64,000 nt of DNA from an uncultured Aquimarina sp. (lineage in GTDB: Bacteria > Bacteroidota > Bacteroidia > Flavobacteriales > Flavobacteriaceae), in the NCBI GenBank assembly GCA_947502885.1, contig CANNBP010000001.1:186001-250000 (forward strand). The letters run 5' to 3'. Made by a program: the position numbers and the translations under genes. The notes under the pieces were generated by a model. It was given only the letters and a program-made list of their open reading frames with translations. It searched no databases and was not told the DNA's origin. Below are positions 49,003-59,400 of this stretch, in pieces (positions within the stretch are counted from its first letter, which is position 1; every line of letters starts with the position of its first letter).

Positions 49003-49902
49003 TTAAGAATATAAAATTAAAAACACACCTAGCATAATACCAAATAGAGGAATTAATTTTTTACGCTTGTTTTTTTCCTTAAATACAAGACCACCTATAA
49101 CTACAGCAATCAATATTTGACTTCGTTTTATAGCAGACAGAAGCATAATTAATGCATCTGGATCTTGTAAAGCTTTGTAATAAAAATAATCTGCTGCTTG
49201 TAACAATACTCCAACAGCAGGGATTGTCCAACGCCATTTAAATTCTTTTCTTTTTTCTGTATTAGGAAACCATGTTATGGATAAAATTATAAATAGTATA
49301 ATTACGGTGTATAAACAAAACCAAAACTGTAAAGTTTCTGGGTTCAATTCTAAACTCTGAATTAAAAATTTATCATATAAACCACTTGATGCCCCAAGAA
49401 ATGTTGCACCTATGATCGCAAATATCCATTTATTTCTTTTAAAATTAATTCCTTCTTTTTTTCCAATTCGTGAATACAAAAGAACCGAAAAAATGATAAG
49501 AAAAAAGCCTAACCATTGTAATTCATTTGGTTTCTCTTGATAAATAAGAATGGCTCCAATAAACGTAAAAAACGGACCTGCAGAACGAATAGGAGTAACG
49601 ATGGTTATAGGCAAATGCTTTAAGGCTTGATATGCTAACACCCATGAAGAAGCCATAATTATAGATTTTATAAAAATAAAACCATGTATTTGCCATGAAA
49701 TATCAATGATGTGAAAACCTATACTTTTGGTATAATCTGGAAAATAAATAGAACTTATTGCTATAGGCAGTAACAATAAAAAACCAGATCCAATAGTACC
49801 AAAAAGCACCGGAAACACCTCATTTCCCTGCACTGCATGTTTCTTACATAAATTATGTAACCCTAAAAATAATGCCGCTAAAAGACCAAAATACATCCAC
49901 AT
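49003..49902 (-). CDS. EamA/DMT-family transporter
   Basis: The 299-residue inner-membrane protein has about ten hydrophobic segments in two EamA repeats, with TIVTPIRSAGPFFTFIGAIL in the first half and LIMLLSAIKRSQILIAVVIG in the second. It starts MWMYFGLLAALFLGLHNLCKK. The substrate is not evident. It is divergent from the AraC-type regulator at 50022. Confidence 0.85.
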   Translation of the reverse strand: MWMYFGLLAALFLGLHNLCKKHAVQGNEVFPVLFGTIGSGFLLLLPIAISSIYFPDYTKSIGFHIIDISWQIHGFIFIKSIIMASSWVLAYQALKHLPITIVTPIRSAGPFFTFIGAILIYQEKPNELQWLGFFLIIFSVLLYSRIGKKEGINFKRNKWIFAIIGATFLGASSGLYDKFLIQSLELNPETLQFWFCLYTVIILFIILSITWFPNTEKRKEFKWRWTIPAVGVLLQAADYFYYKALQDPDALIMLLSAIKRSQILIAVVIGGLVFKEKNKRKKLIPLFGIMLGVFLILYS

Positions 49903-50021
49903 GGCCGCGAAAATAGTTTTTTTAGAAACTTTGGGATCCTTCTAAGAAGCTTTTTTTTAAAATTTGAGCAAAAATTAAATTCCACTAGGAATAGTATATT
50001 GCATATATCAATTAGATATAA

Positions 50022-51092
50022 ATGATAGAATCAATTCTTAAGGGGGTATATGTTTGTCTAATAATTCAAATTGCAATTATTGGAGTCGTAAATCTTTTTC
50101 AAAGAGTAGCGCGAAATAGAATATTAGGAGTGTTTTGTTTTTTGTTGATTTTCTCTTTGGTCAAAAGAGCATTTTGGAATGATATTAATGAATCGAATTT
50201 ATATTATTTGTTCGGAGGTCCTCATGAAATATTATACGCACCCCTTTTGTATACTTATTTGTTAATCGCAGATAAAAAAATACTTTCTAATACAGTATAT
50301 AACCATATTCTAATTGCATTTTTCATCTACCTTATATTGCATCTATTAGCTGTTTTCTTTTTTAAAAATAACCATTATGTGATTGCTCCGTTTTTTCTGT
50401 TATCAATCCTAATATTTAGTATCGCATATTTTATCAAGGGCTTAAAACTGTATAAGTATCAATTAAAAACAATACTAAAACCTTACCCAAGAATAAGGTT
50501 TCAATTTTTTTATGTTTCGGCCAATTTATATATCTTATTAAAAGCTTTTGTAGTTTTAATTGCATTTATTAATGCAGTAATAGAAAATCCTATACTAAAA
50601 ACCATTTACCAAAATTTTTCTCTTCCAGTTTTTTACTATGTAGTGGTTCCTTTGTTCATATTATTATGTTTAACCTATATCTTTTATGGACTTACAGAAA
50701 TAAATGGTTTAAAAAGAACTATTTTAAATATCGATATACATAAAAAAGATAGACAGGATGATTTAAAATATGATATCATTTGGAAACTATTAAAAGTTGA
50801 TCAAATTTATACTAATCCAAATTTAAATTTTAATGACTTTGTTAAAGAGGTTCAGTTAAGTAAAGCGACTGTAAGTCAGTTTTTAGAAGATAATAGTTTT
50901 GAAAACTTTCAGGACTTGATTAATCGATTTAGAATAGAGGATTTTAAAGGCAGAGTAAAGGATCATACATTTGATAAATATGATTTAATAAGTATTGCCA
51001 AAGAATCGGGATTTAAATCAAAAGCAACATTTTATAGAGTTTTTAAAAAACAGGAACATATGACGCCGAGAGAATACTTGCAAAGTTTATAG
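50022..51092 (+). CDS. Membrane-bound AraC-family transcriptional regulator
   Basis: The 356-residue protein has about seven hydrophobic segments in residues 5-225 and an AraC-type helix-turn-helix domain at about 255-356. The recognisable parts are FNDFVKEVQLSKATVSQFLE and the final SIAKESGFKSKATFYRVFKK followed by HMTPREYLQSL. This 7TM-AraC layout is shared with the regulator at 20868. It is divergent from the EamA transporter gene, which is a plausible target. Confidence 0.86.
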   Translation: MIESILKGVYVCLIIQIAIIGVVNLFQRVARNRILGVFCFLLIFSLVKRAFWNDINESNLYYLFGGPHEILYAPLLYTYLLIADKKILSNTVYNHILIAFFIYLILHLLAVFFFKNNHYVIAPFFLLSILIFSIAYFIKGLKLYKYQLKTILKPYPRIRFQFFYVSANLYILLKAFVVLIAFINAVIENPILKTIYQNFSLPVFYYVVVPLFILLCLTYIFYGLTEINGLKRTILNIDIHKKDRQDDLKYDIIWKLLKVDQIYTNPNLNFNDFVKEVQLSKATVSQFLEDNSFENFQDLINRFRIEDFKGRVKDHTFDKYDLISIAKESGFKSKATFYRVFKKQEHMTPREYLQSL

Positions 51093-51124
51093 CTTCTGAT
51101 ATAATTCATTGAAAATAATTATTT

Positions 51125-51160
51125 AAAAGGTCTCATTTAAAGCAAATGAGACCTTTTTCT
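51125..51160 (+). terminator. Rho-independent terminator of the AraC gene
   Basis: AAAAGGTCTCATTT (51125-51138) is perfectly complementary to AAATGAGACCTTTT (51144-51157) with a 5-base loop, followed by further T residues. It lies 33 bases past the stop codon. Confidence 0.92.
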
Positions 51161-51239
51161 TGTTGTAATTGTAAATAATAAAAGGAGTAGTTACTAATTT
51201 TAGACAGTAATTAGAATCCTTACTTAATACAATCAATAA

Positions 51240-52241
51240 ATGAATAATTATTTTAAATTAGTATTACTCGGAACTATAATTATAGTTGCTATTGGAGCTT
51301 GTCAAAGAAAGGAACAAAAACTGAATGTTTCTCAGTCAAGTTTGATTGTCGATTATGTTCCTGATATGGTTGGAAGAGGGGTGATTTCTAAGGCGTCTTT
51401 TGAAGGACATGCGAGTATTACCCCTTCTGGAAATGAAATCTATTTTGCCATCTATTCTAATGATCATTCATACAGTACAATTGCCTATTCAGTAAAAAAA
51501 GCTGGCAAATGGCAAGAGCCTAAAATAGCTAGCTTTTCAGGAAAATATAGTGATGGTTCTCCTGCATTATCTCCAGATGGTAATACTTTATTTTTTAGTT
51601 CTAAAAGACCTATAGAAGGAAATAACATAAACACAAGCAATGATATTTGGTATGTAAAACGTAAAAATGAACATACTAAATGGGAAAAGCCAATGCGTTT
51701 GGGAGATAAAATTAACACTAGTTTTAACGAATTCTCTCCATCTGTAGATTGTTTAGGGAATTTATATTTCTGTTCTAATCGCCCAGATGGATTTGGCGAT
51801 ATGGATGTATATTATTCAAATAATAAAAATGGTATTTATACACAAGCCAGTGTATTAGATAGTACTATAAATTCAAAATATCATGAAGGAAATGTTGGAG
51901 TTAGCCCCAATGGAAAACTACTCTTTGTTATGATCCAAAATAAACCAGGTGGTTATGGCTACGATGACATATACTACTCGGTTAGAAAAGGGCAGGGGTG
52001 GACCGCTGTCAAAAACATAGGAGGTTTAATTAATACCTATACTTATGACTTTTCTCCCAAGGTATCACCTAATGAAGAACTATTATATTTTTCAAGCCGT
52101 ATCAATAGAGATTTTACAAATTCGGAAATTCCATATACTTATGAATCTTTTCATCATTATCTAGATAATCCTCTTAATGGTTTTGGAAATATCTATAAAA
52201 TAAAGCTAAGTGACCTTAATTTAATAGAAACAGAATTTTGA
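51240..52241 (+). CDS. PD40 (TolB-like) beta-propeller lipoprotein
   Basis: The 333-residue protein has a lipoprotein signal (GTIIIVAIGAC, lipid Cys near residue 21). It has repeated WD40-like PD40 blades with the SPDG/SPNG marks: DGSPALSPDGNTLFFSSKRP, NEFSPSVDCLGNLYFCSNRP and GNVGVSPNGKLLFVM and DFSPKVSPNEELLYFSSR. Such propellers bind proteins or glycans at the envelope. The blade count is about five to six. A single-gene unit; it is not linked by function to the efflux operon that follows. Confidence 0.84.
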   Translation: MNNYFKLVLLGTIIIVAIGACQRKEQKLNVSQSSLIVDYVPDMVGRGVISKASFEGHASITPSGNEIYFAIYSNDHSYSTIAYSVKKAGKWQEPKIASFSGKYSDGSPALSPDGNTLFFSSKRPIEGNNINTSNDIWYVKRKNEHTKWEKPMRLGDKINTSFNEFSPSVDCLGNLYFCSNRPDGFGDMDVYYSNNKNGIYTQASVLDSTINSKYHEGNVGVSPNGKLLFVMIQNKPGGYGYDDIYYSVRKGQGWTAVKNIGGLINTYTYDFSPKVSPNEELLYFSSRINRDFTNSEIPYTYESFHHYLDNPLNGFGNIYKIKLSDLNLIETEF

Positions 52242-52410
52242 ATTGATTATAATGGTAATCCATTTGAGATTGTGATAGTTCAAGTTATAAGTGTATCTAT
52301 TTGCTATATGAAATACGTGTCTTATCGATTGTTTATCAAGAGAGTAGTGTGAAAATAAACCTTGTTGGATTCTTACAAATAATAAAACTAAAAAATTTAA
52401 CATTTATTTA

Positions 52411-52460
52411 GTTTCCATGTTAGGAAACTATTTTTTATATTTGTTTCCAAATTTGGAAAC
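52411..52460 (+). promoter_or_regulatory. Promoter bracketed by two GTTTCC-N6-GGAAAC operators
   Basis: GTTTCCATGTTAGGAAAC (52411-52428) and the perfect palindrome GTTTCCAAATTTGGAAAC (52443-52460) have centres 32 bp apart, about three helical turns. Between them TATATTTG (52436-52443) fits the -7 box TAnnTTTG, so RNA would start within the second dyad, about 35 bases before the ATG at 52486. The layout is that of an autoregulated repressor site for the GbsR-type gene and the efflux operon. Confidence 0.8.
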
Positions 52461-52485
52461 TGAAAATTTAGTTTTATATAGAGTT

Positions 52486-52935
52486 ATGAATAAAAAGGAA
52501 CTCATAAACGCATTTGCTTTAGTACATAAAGAAGATAACTACCCCCCAATTGCAGGAAAAATAATAGGACTCTTTTATGTTTCTGATCAAAAGTATTTCA
52601 CCTTTGAAGATATTATGGAAGGCGTTAATGCTAGTAAAAGTGCTACTAGTAAAGCATTAAAATTCTTAATTGATCTTAATGAAATTACTTTTATTTTTTC
52701 AGAAAGTAACAAAAGAAAAAGGTTGTTTTATCCTAATCATGCATATATCAAAAAACGATTCGAAAAAATTATTGCGGCGCACGAAATGGAGACTGTTCTA
52801 TTAAAAAAGGTGCTAAGTACTAGAAGTACAGATAATATAGAAATGAATAATCAAATAAAAAGTATTATAGCTTTTAATGAAGATGTATTGCATTTTATTT
52901 CCGACAAAGTAAAAGAACATTTTAAAACCGAATAA
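52486..52935 (+). CDS. GbsR/MarR-type transcriptional repressor of the efflux operon
   Basis: The start is taken at ATG 52486 (MNKKELINAFALVHKEDNYP), giving 149 residues. A longer frame from 52417 would begin inside the operator and add 23 residues without family support. The winged helix is seen in PPIAGKIIGLFYVSDQKYF, EDIMEGVNASKSATSKALK (recognition helix) and IFSESNKRKRLFYPN (wing). This is the GbsR-like branch of MarR regulators. It is 12 bases ahead of the TolC-type gene and probably represses the RND operon by binding the two dyads. Confidence 0.87.
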   Translation: MNKKELINAFALVHKEDNYPPIAGKIIGLFYVSDQKYFTFEDIMEGVNASKSATSKALKFLIDLNEITFIFSESNKRKRLFYPNHAYIKKRFEKIIAAHEMETVLLKKVLSTRSTDNIEMNNQIKSIIAFNEDVLHFISDKVKEHFKTE

Positions 52936-52947
52936 AACTAAACGTAA

Positions 52948-55287
52948 ATGAAAAAACACATCGTAGTGGTATCACTAATTTTTACCACATTAATGTTTTC
53001 GCAAACCAAACAAACCTATAATATTGGTTTTTTACTGGATTATAAAACACCAGAAATCAAACCTTTACTTACTTTATTACAAAAAGAAATAAAGGATGTT
53101 GTTGGTGAAGATGCAATTATAAATTTTCCTGAAACCAATGTCTTGATCAATAACTATAGTATAGAAAAGGCGAGAGCAAACTATAATACTCTTGTTAATA
53201 ATGATACCGATATTATTATCGCCTTTGGAATTACAAATAATGAAGTTGTTTCAAAATTAAAGACACATAAAAAGCCTACCATATTATTTGGGTCTGTAAA
53301 TAAGGACTTTAATTATTTTGATGACAGCAAAGAAATATCCGGAATATCAAATTTTACCTATTTAGTAGTACCACAATCCTATGAAAAGGATCTTAGTGTA
53401 TTAAAAGAAATAACCAGTTTTACCAATGTAGGGATAGCAGTAAAAGAAGACTTGATCTCAATTTTACCTTTTAAACGTATTTTTGATAAAGAGGCAACTA
53501 CTTTGGGGTTTAACTATAAAATTATTCCATATAATACTAGTGATGATATTGTAAATGATATTACAAGTGATATAGATGCTTTTTATTTGGCAAGTGGTTT
53601 TTTTCTAAATAAGAGTGACATTACCAAAATAGCTACAAAACTCATTGATAAAAAAATACCATCATTTACAAGTACAAGTATAGAGGATGTAGAAAATGGT
53701 ATAATGGCAACCAACCAGTCTAATGATAATATTAATCAATTTTTTAGACGTATCGCTCTGAGTGTAGAGTCACATATTAGTGGAGAAAACCTATCTGAAT
53801 TACCTGTTCATATTGATTATAATGATAAACTTACTATAAATCACAATACTTTGGAAAGAGTAGGAGTATCTACCAAGTATAGTCTAATAGCCAATACTAA
53901 TTTTGTAGGAGATTTTGTTGTTAATGCATTATCTGAAAAAAAGTATAATCTGTTAGACGTAATGAATGCCGTTATTGGTGAGAATTTAGGTTTAAAATCT
54001 AGCAAAAGAAATGTTGAATTAAGTGAACAAGACGTAAAAACTTCAAAAAGTAACTATTTACCAAGTGTTACGGCAAGTGCGAGTGGAGTATATGTGGATC
54101 CCGATTTAGCTGAAATATCTAATGGACAAAATCCTGAGTTTTCGACCTCTGGAAATATAGCCTTAGAACAAACTTTATTCTCTGAAGCCGCAAATGCCAA
54201 TATATCTATTCAAAAAGAGGTATTAAAGGCACAAAAAGAGACCTATAATGCCGATAAACTTGATGCTATATTTAATGCTTCGAATGTTTATTTTAATGCC
54301 TTAATTCTAAAAGCAAATTTGCAAATTCAAATTCAAAATTTAAACTTGACAAAAAAGAATTTACAAATTGCAAAACAAAATTTTGAAGCAGGACAATCGG
54401 GAAAAACTGATGTATTAAGGTTTACAAGTGAACGAGCAAAAAATACACAAGCCTTAGTCGAGGCGACTAATCAATTAGAACAGACATACTATACATTAAA
54501 TCAATTATTAAACAATTCTATTACATTAGAAATAGATGTTGATGAAGCTGAATTGGGTGAAGGGATTTTAAAGAACTATAATTATCAACAGCTTCGAGAT
54601 GTAATTGATGACCCAAAATTGCGTATACCTTTTGTTGAATACTTAGTTAAAGTAGCGAAAGAAAACGCACCTGAAATCAAGTCTTTAGACTACAACTTAA
54701 ATGCAACCAAGCGTAATATACAACTCAATAGTTATGGAAGGTTTTTACCAACACTCGCTTTAAGGGGGCAGTATAATCGAGATTTTAATAGGTGGGGGAA
54801 AGGTAGTGCTCCTGCACCTGTTTTGAACGATAACTATAATATTGCTGTTAATCTTTCTATTCCAATTTTTAACAGAACACAGACTAATATTAATAGACAA
54901 ACTGCAAAAATACAAGAAGATCAATTAGCAATAAATAAAGAAAATATTGAATTGAGTATTGAGGCAAATGTTAATAATGCCATATTAGATTTGATTAACC
55001 AGATTGCAAATATTGAAATATCAAAAATATCTGAAATTGCTGCAAAAGAAAGCTTAGAGTTAACACAAGTATCATACTCTAGTGGAGCTGTTACCATAGT
55101 TCAATTGCTAGATGCACAAAATAACTACTTAGCAGCTCAACAATCTCAAATAACAGCAGTATACAATTATTTATTAAGTTCAATGCAATTAGAACGATAT
55201 ATAAGTCATTTCTTTTTATTAAACTCACCAGAAGAGAATCAAGCCTTTATTCAAGGGTTTAATGATTATTTAAATAACAGAAAATAA
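52948..55287 (+). CDS. TolC-family outer-membrane efflux protein with N-terminal substrate-binding-like domain
   Basis: The 779-residue protein has a signal peptide (MKKHIVVVSLIFTTLMFSQ). Residues about 23-325 look like an ABC-type substrate-binding fold of the ABC_sub_bind kind: YNIGFLLDYKTPEIKP, TDIIIAFGITNNEVV, PTILFGSV, then a second lobe with VGIAVKEDLIS. From about 340 to the end it is a TolC/OEP factor: QALIENL-type entry (VMNAVIGENLGLKSSKRNVE), two long coiled-coil repeats and the usual SSGAVTIVQLLDAQNNYLAAQ. A normal TolC is about 450 residues, so the first 330 are an addition. It is the outer-membrane channel of the RND system, perhaps with its own ligand-binding part in the periplasm. 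Confidence 0.85.
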   Translation: MKKHIVVVSLIFTTLMFSQTKQTYNIGFLLDYKTPEIKPLLTLLQKEIKDVVGEDAIINFPETNVLINNYSIEKARANYNTLVNNDTDIIIAFGITNNEVVSKLKTHKKPTILFGSVNKDFNYFDDSKEISGISNFTYLVVPQSYEKDLSVLKEITSFTNVGIAVKEDLISILPFKRIFDKEATTLGFNYKIIPYNTSDDIVNDITSDIDAFYLASGFFLNKSDITKIATKLIDKKIPSFTSTSIEDVENGIMATNQSNDNINQFFRRIALSVESHISGENLSELPVHIDYNDKLTINHNTLERVGVSTKYSLIANTNFVGDFVVNALSEKKYNLLDVMNAVIGENLGLKSSKRNVELSEQDVKTSKSNYLPSVTASASGVYVDPDLAEISNGQNPEFSTSGNIALEQTLFSEAANANISIQKEVLKAQKETYNADKLDAIFNASNVYFNALILKANLQIQIQNLNLTKKNLQIAKQNFEAGQSGKTDVLRFTSERAKNTQALVEATNQLEQTYYTLNQLLNNSITLEIDVDEAELGEGILKNYNYQQLRDVIDDPKLRIPFVEYLVKVAKENAPEIKSLDYNLNATKRNIQLNSYGRFLPTLALRGQYNRDFNRWGKGSAPAPVLNDNYNIAVNLSIPIFNRTQTNINRQTAKIQEDQLAINKENIELSIEANVNNAILDLINQIANIEISKISEIAAKESLELTQVSYSSGAVTIVQLLDAQNNYLAAQQSQITAVYNYLLSSMQLERYISHFFLLNSPEENQAFIQGFNDYLNNRK

Positions 55288-55310
55288 AATAACACATAAC
55301 CAATATCAAA

Positions 55311-56396
55311 ATGAAATATAACATATATACAATAGCGCTACTATTTGGAACCCTATTTTTTATGTCTTGTAAAAAAGAAATAAAAGAAGAAAAAGCGCCA
55401 TTACGTCCGGTATCCTATCAAGAAGTTGGTTTTGTAAATGGTGGTGCAACTCGTACTTTTAGTGGTACGGCAAATACCGATAAGGTTATAAATTTAAGTT
55501 TTAGAAGTACAGGGATAATTACAGAGTTTAATTTAAAATTAGGGCAAACTGTACAAAAAGGACAGCTTCTTGCAAAATTAGACAATGTTCAATCTCGACT
55601 AAATCATGAAAACTCTTTATCCTCTTTAAATAGTGCAGAATCACAAATGAATACTGCAAAACTGAGTAAAGATCGAATACGTTTGCTTTTTGAAAAAGGA
55701 AGTACTTCTTTAAGTGATTACGAAGCTGCAAAAAACTCATATAAAACTGCAGTAGAAAGCTATGAATCGGCCAAACGAAGTGTTGCTATTCAAGAAGAGC
55801 AAATACGTTATGGATACCTATATGCACCAGAACATGGTGTAATAGCACAGGTAAATGCCGAAATTGATGAAAATGTAAGTATTGGGCAAAACATCGCAGT
55901 TTTAAATGCAGGAACAGATATGGAAATAGCATTAGGATTACCCGAAAATGTGATCAATTTAATAAAAGAAAATAAAGAAGTTATTATACATTTTTCATCA
56001 TTACAAGATAAAATGTTTACTGGTAAAATAACCGAAGTTTCTCCGTCAATAAATTCTAGTACTTCAACATATCCAGTTCGTGTAAAAATTATGAACCCTT
56101 CTCAAGAGATTAAAAGTGGAATGGCCGCAAATGTTACTTTTGATTTTGGCAATAAACAAACAAATGTCAAAACATTAGTGGTTCCTGCCAAATCTGTTGG
56201 TGAAGATGCTCAAGGAAATTTTGTGTTTATCCTAGAAGAAAATGGTAATAAGACATTTGCAAAAAAGCAACCCATAACATTAGGTAAATTAACATCAGAA
56301 GGTTTTGCGATAACAAAAGGTTTATCTGCTGGTCAAAAAATAGCAGTTGCGGGCTTACAAACCTTACTAGACGGACAAGAAGTAAAATTGCAGTAG
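55311..56396 (+). CDS. RND efflux periplasmic adaptor (membrane-fusion) lipoprotein
   Basis: The 361-residue protein begins with a lipoprotein signal (LLFGTLFFMSC, lipid Cys at about residue 20). It has the adaptor layout: a first lipoyl half (ITEFNLKLGQTVQKGQLLAKLD, about 69-90 in two parts), a helical hairpin (about 95-160), a second lipoyl half (YLYAPEHGVIAQVNAEIDENV), then the beta-barrel and membrane-proximal domains. It joins the RND pump to the TolC-type channel. It is 24 bases behind the channel gene and 60 ahead of the pump. Confidence 0.93.
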   Translation: MKYNIYTIALLFGTLFFMSCKKEIKEEKAPLRPVSYQEVGFVNGGATRTFSGTANTDKVINLSFRSTGIITEFNLKLGQTVQKGQLLAKLDNVQSRLNHENSLSSLNSAESQMNTAKLSKDRIRLLFEKGSTSLSDYEAAKNSYKTAVESYESAKRSVAIQEEQIRYGYLYAPEHGVIAQVNAEIDENVSIGQNIAVLNAGTDMEIALGLPENVINLIKENKEVIIHFSSLQDKMFTGKITEVSPSINSSTSTYPVRVKIMNPSQEIKSGMAANVTFDFGNKQTNVKTLVVPAKSVGEDAQGNFVFILEENGNKTFAKKQPITLGKLTSEGFAITKGLSAGQKIAVAGLQTLLDGQEVKLQ

Positions 56397-56455
56397 TTGG
56401 CTATAAAAACTAGACTCTCTTTACTTAAAGCGTATAAAAAATCAATCATAAACCT

Positions 56456-59400
56456 ATGAATCTTACAAAGTTTTCGATAGAAAAAAATAGAATAACATAT
56501 ACGGTGCTTGCAACCATTATGTTATTGGGTATATCTCTATATCAGTCGCTACCACGAGATAGTATGCCACCAATGACAATAAGAGTTGCATCTATTGTAT
56601 CTCAGTTTCCTGGGGCGGGACCAGAGCGTGTTGAAGAATTGGTGACTGACAAAATTGAAAAAGTAGTTCAAGAATTACCAGAATTAAAAAAAGTTACCAG
56701 TACATCTAGAACAGGCCTATCTGTTATTAGTGTAACACTTAAAGATGAAGTTAAACCAGATAAACTACAAGATGTTTGGGATAGATTACGTCGCAAACTT
56801 GATGGCATCCAAGGTTTACCATCAGGGGTAAACCCTAATTTAAATGATGAAGGTATAGGTGATGTATTTGGGATCGTCTTAGGGATTACTACTGATGGGT
56901 TTTCGTATGCCCAGATGAAAGAGTATGTAGATGACATTAAAGATGATTTAATAAAACTGGATAACGCTGCCAAAGTAGAATTAGGAGGAGAGCAGGATGA
57001 ACGAGTTTTTGTTGAGTTTGATGACTCTAGATTAAAAGAATATGGATTATCTGCTCAAAAATTGAGTAGTTTTATTTCTGCTCAAAATATAGTTAGTTCA
57101 GGAGGGCAAATTAATTTAGAAGATGAGCGAATTGTTTTGGAGCCTACAGGGAATTTTGACACGTTAGCAGATATTAGAAATATGCTAATTCCGGTTGGTG
57201 ATGGTAGTCAATTGGTGTACTTAAAGGATATTACAAAAGTAAAAAAGGGATATATATCACCTCCAACACAAAAGGTGAGTGTCAATGGGTTAGACGCTAT
57301 AACTTTACATATCTCGTTAAAAGATGATGCAAATATTATTGCTTTGGGAGAAGAAGTGAATATGGTAAAACAAGAATGGAAATCATTGCTACCTATTGGT
57401 TTAGAACTACATACATTATCATCATTGGATAAGTATATCGATACTCAAGTAAGTGATTTTATGGTTAACCTTATACAATCGGTTGTCATTGTATTTTGTG
57501 TTATGCTATTCTTTTTAGGTTTACGAACTGGTCTGATCATTACAAGTTTAATTCCTATAGTAATTGTGACTACGTTTATGGTAATGGGCTTAATGAATAT
57601 AGGTATAAATCAGGTATCTCTAGCAGCACTTATTATGGCTTTGGGTATGATGGTAGATAATGGTATTGTTGTAGCAGAGACCATTGTAGTAAAATTAGAA
57701 GAAGGTATTAGTAGAAAAGAAGCGGCAATTCAAGCATGTTCAGAGTTGTTTACTCCACTTCTTATATCTACATTAACTACAGCAGCAGCTTTTATGTCTT
57801 TTTACTTGGCAGAATCTGTAATGGGAGATATTGTAGGTCCAATTTTTCTTGTCATAACAATAGCACTTCTAGCCTCATGGTTTATTTCTTTAACTATAAT
57901 TACGTTGTTGTCTTATTTATTTATGGCAGTAAAGCCAAAAGATGCTAAAAAAAGTGTTATTGATAAGATGATTATATGGCTAAAAGGTCATTATAAAAAC
58001 CTTATTTTAATTGCATTAAAAAACAAGGTCAAAACCATGGTATTGATTATCGGTATGTTTGTTTTGGCCTTATTTGGTTTTACCAAAATTGCGTTTTTGT
58101 TCTTTCCTGATAGTAATAGAAACATGATTACTATTGATATCAATTTACCTCTAGGGACTAAAATAGAAAGAACAACACAAGTTGTATCTGATATTGAAAC
58201 ATTCATTTCAAAAGAACTTAAAGTATCGGATAATCAAACAGAGGGTGTTTTAGACTGGTCTTCTTATATTGGCGAAGGTCCAGAGTCATATGATCAAGGA
58301 TATACACCAGATGAAGCAAATTCTAGTTATGCGCATATTCTTGTTAATACTTCAAGTTTTGAGGCCAATCAAAAATTAATTAATCAATTAGATTCATACT
58401 GTTTTAACAGTTTTCCTAATGCAGATATTAAAATAGGTTTATTAGCAGCTGGTGGAGGTGGCACGCCAATAGAAATAAAGGTTACAGGTCATGATCCAGA
58501 TCAGCTTGCTGCAATTTCAGAAAAAGTAAAATTACAATTAAATGGAATTTCTGGAACCAAGAATGTAAAGGATGATTGGGGACCAAAGTCTAAAAAATTT
58601 GTTATTGATGTGAATCAGGTTAGAGCACAAACAGCAGGTGTTTCTAGTCAAGATATTGCGACATCGCTGCAAACGGTATTAGATGGTTTTAAAACAGGTG
58701 AATATCGAGAAGGTGACAAATCCATACCCATCTTAATGAGAAGTGATAAAAGCCAAGAGCAAACCTTGGAGTCTATCGAAACATTAAATATTTTTTCTCA
58801 AAGTACCGGTAAAAACGTACCATTACTACAAGTCGCAACAATAAAACCAGTTTGGCAATATGCAAAAATAAAACGTTTAGATATCAATCGTACTATAACT
58901 ATTTCTAGTGAATTACGTGAAAGCGGAAACGCATCTGATATAATTGCACAAATCACACCATGGCTAAATGAGGAAGTAACTACATGGAAACCTGGTTACA
59001 GTTATAAGTTTGGTGGTGATGCAGAGAATACAGCAGAAAGCATGGGAGCCGTGATCAAATACTTACCACTTTGTGGCTTTATTATTCTATTGCTATTAAT
59101 AATACAGTTTAATTCATTCAGAAAAATGATTATGGTATATTGTACTATTCCGTTAGCAATAATTGGTGTTGTTATTGGTCTACTTGTTTTTCAAGAACCT
59201 TTTGGTTTTATGCCTTTTCTTGGAATCATTGCATTAGCTGGAATTATTATTAACAATGCAATTGTATTAATAGATAGGATGGAAATTGAACAAAATGAAT
59301 TAAAAAGAGAAGAAGATGATTCTGTCGTTATGGCATGTTTGCAGCGCTTTAGGCCCATTTTATTGGCTACATTTACTACTGTTTTGGGTTTAATTCCCTT

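Noticed and set aside
52417..52485. Longer GbsR frame beginning inside the operator dyads
   Set aside because: The added residues are encoded by the palindromes and the promoter; the ATG at 52486 gives the usual family start.
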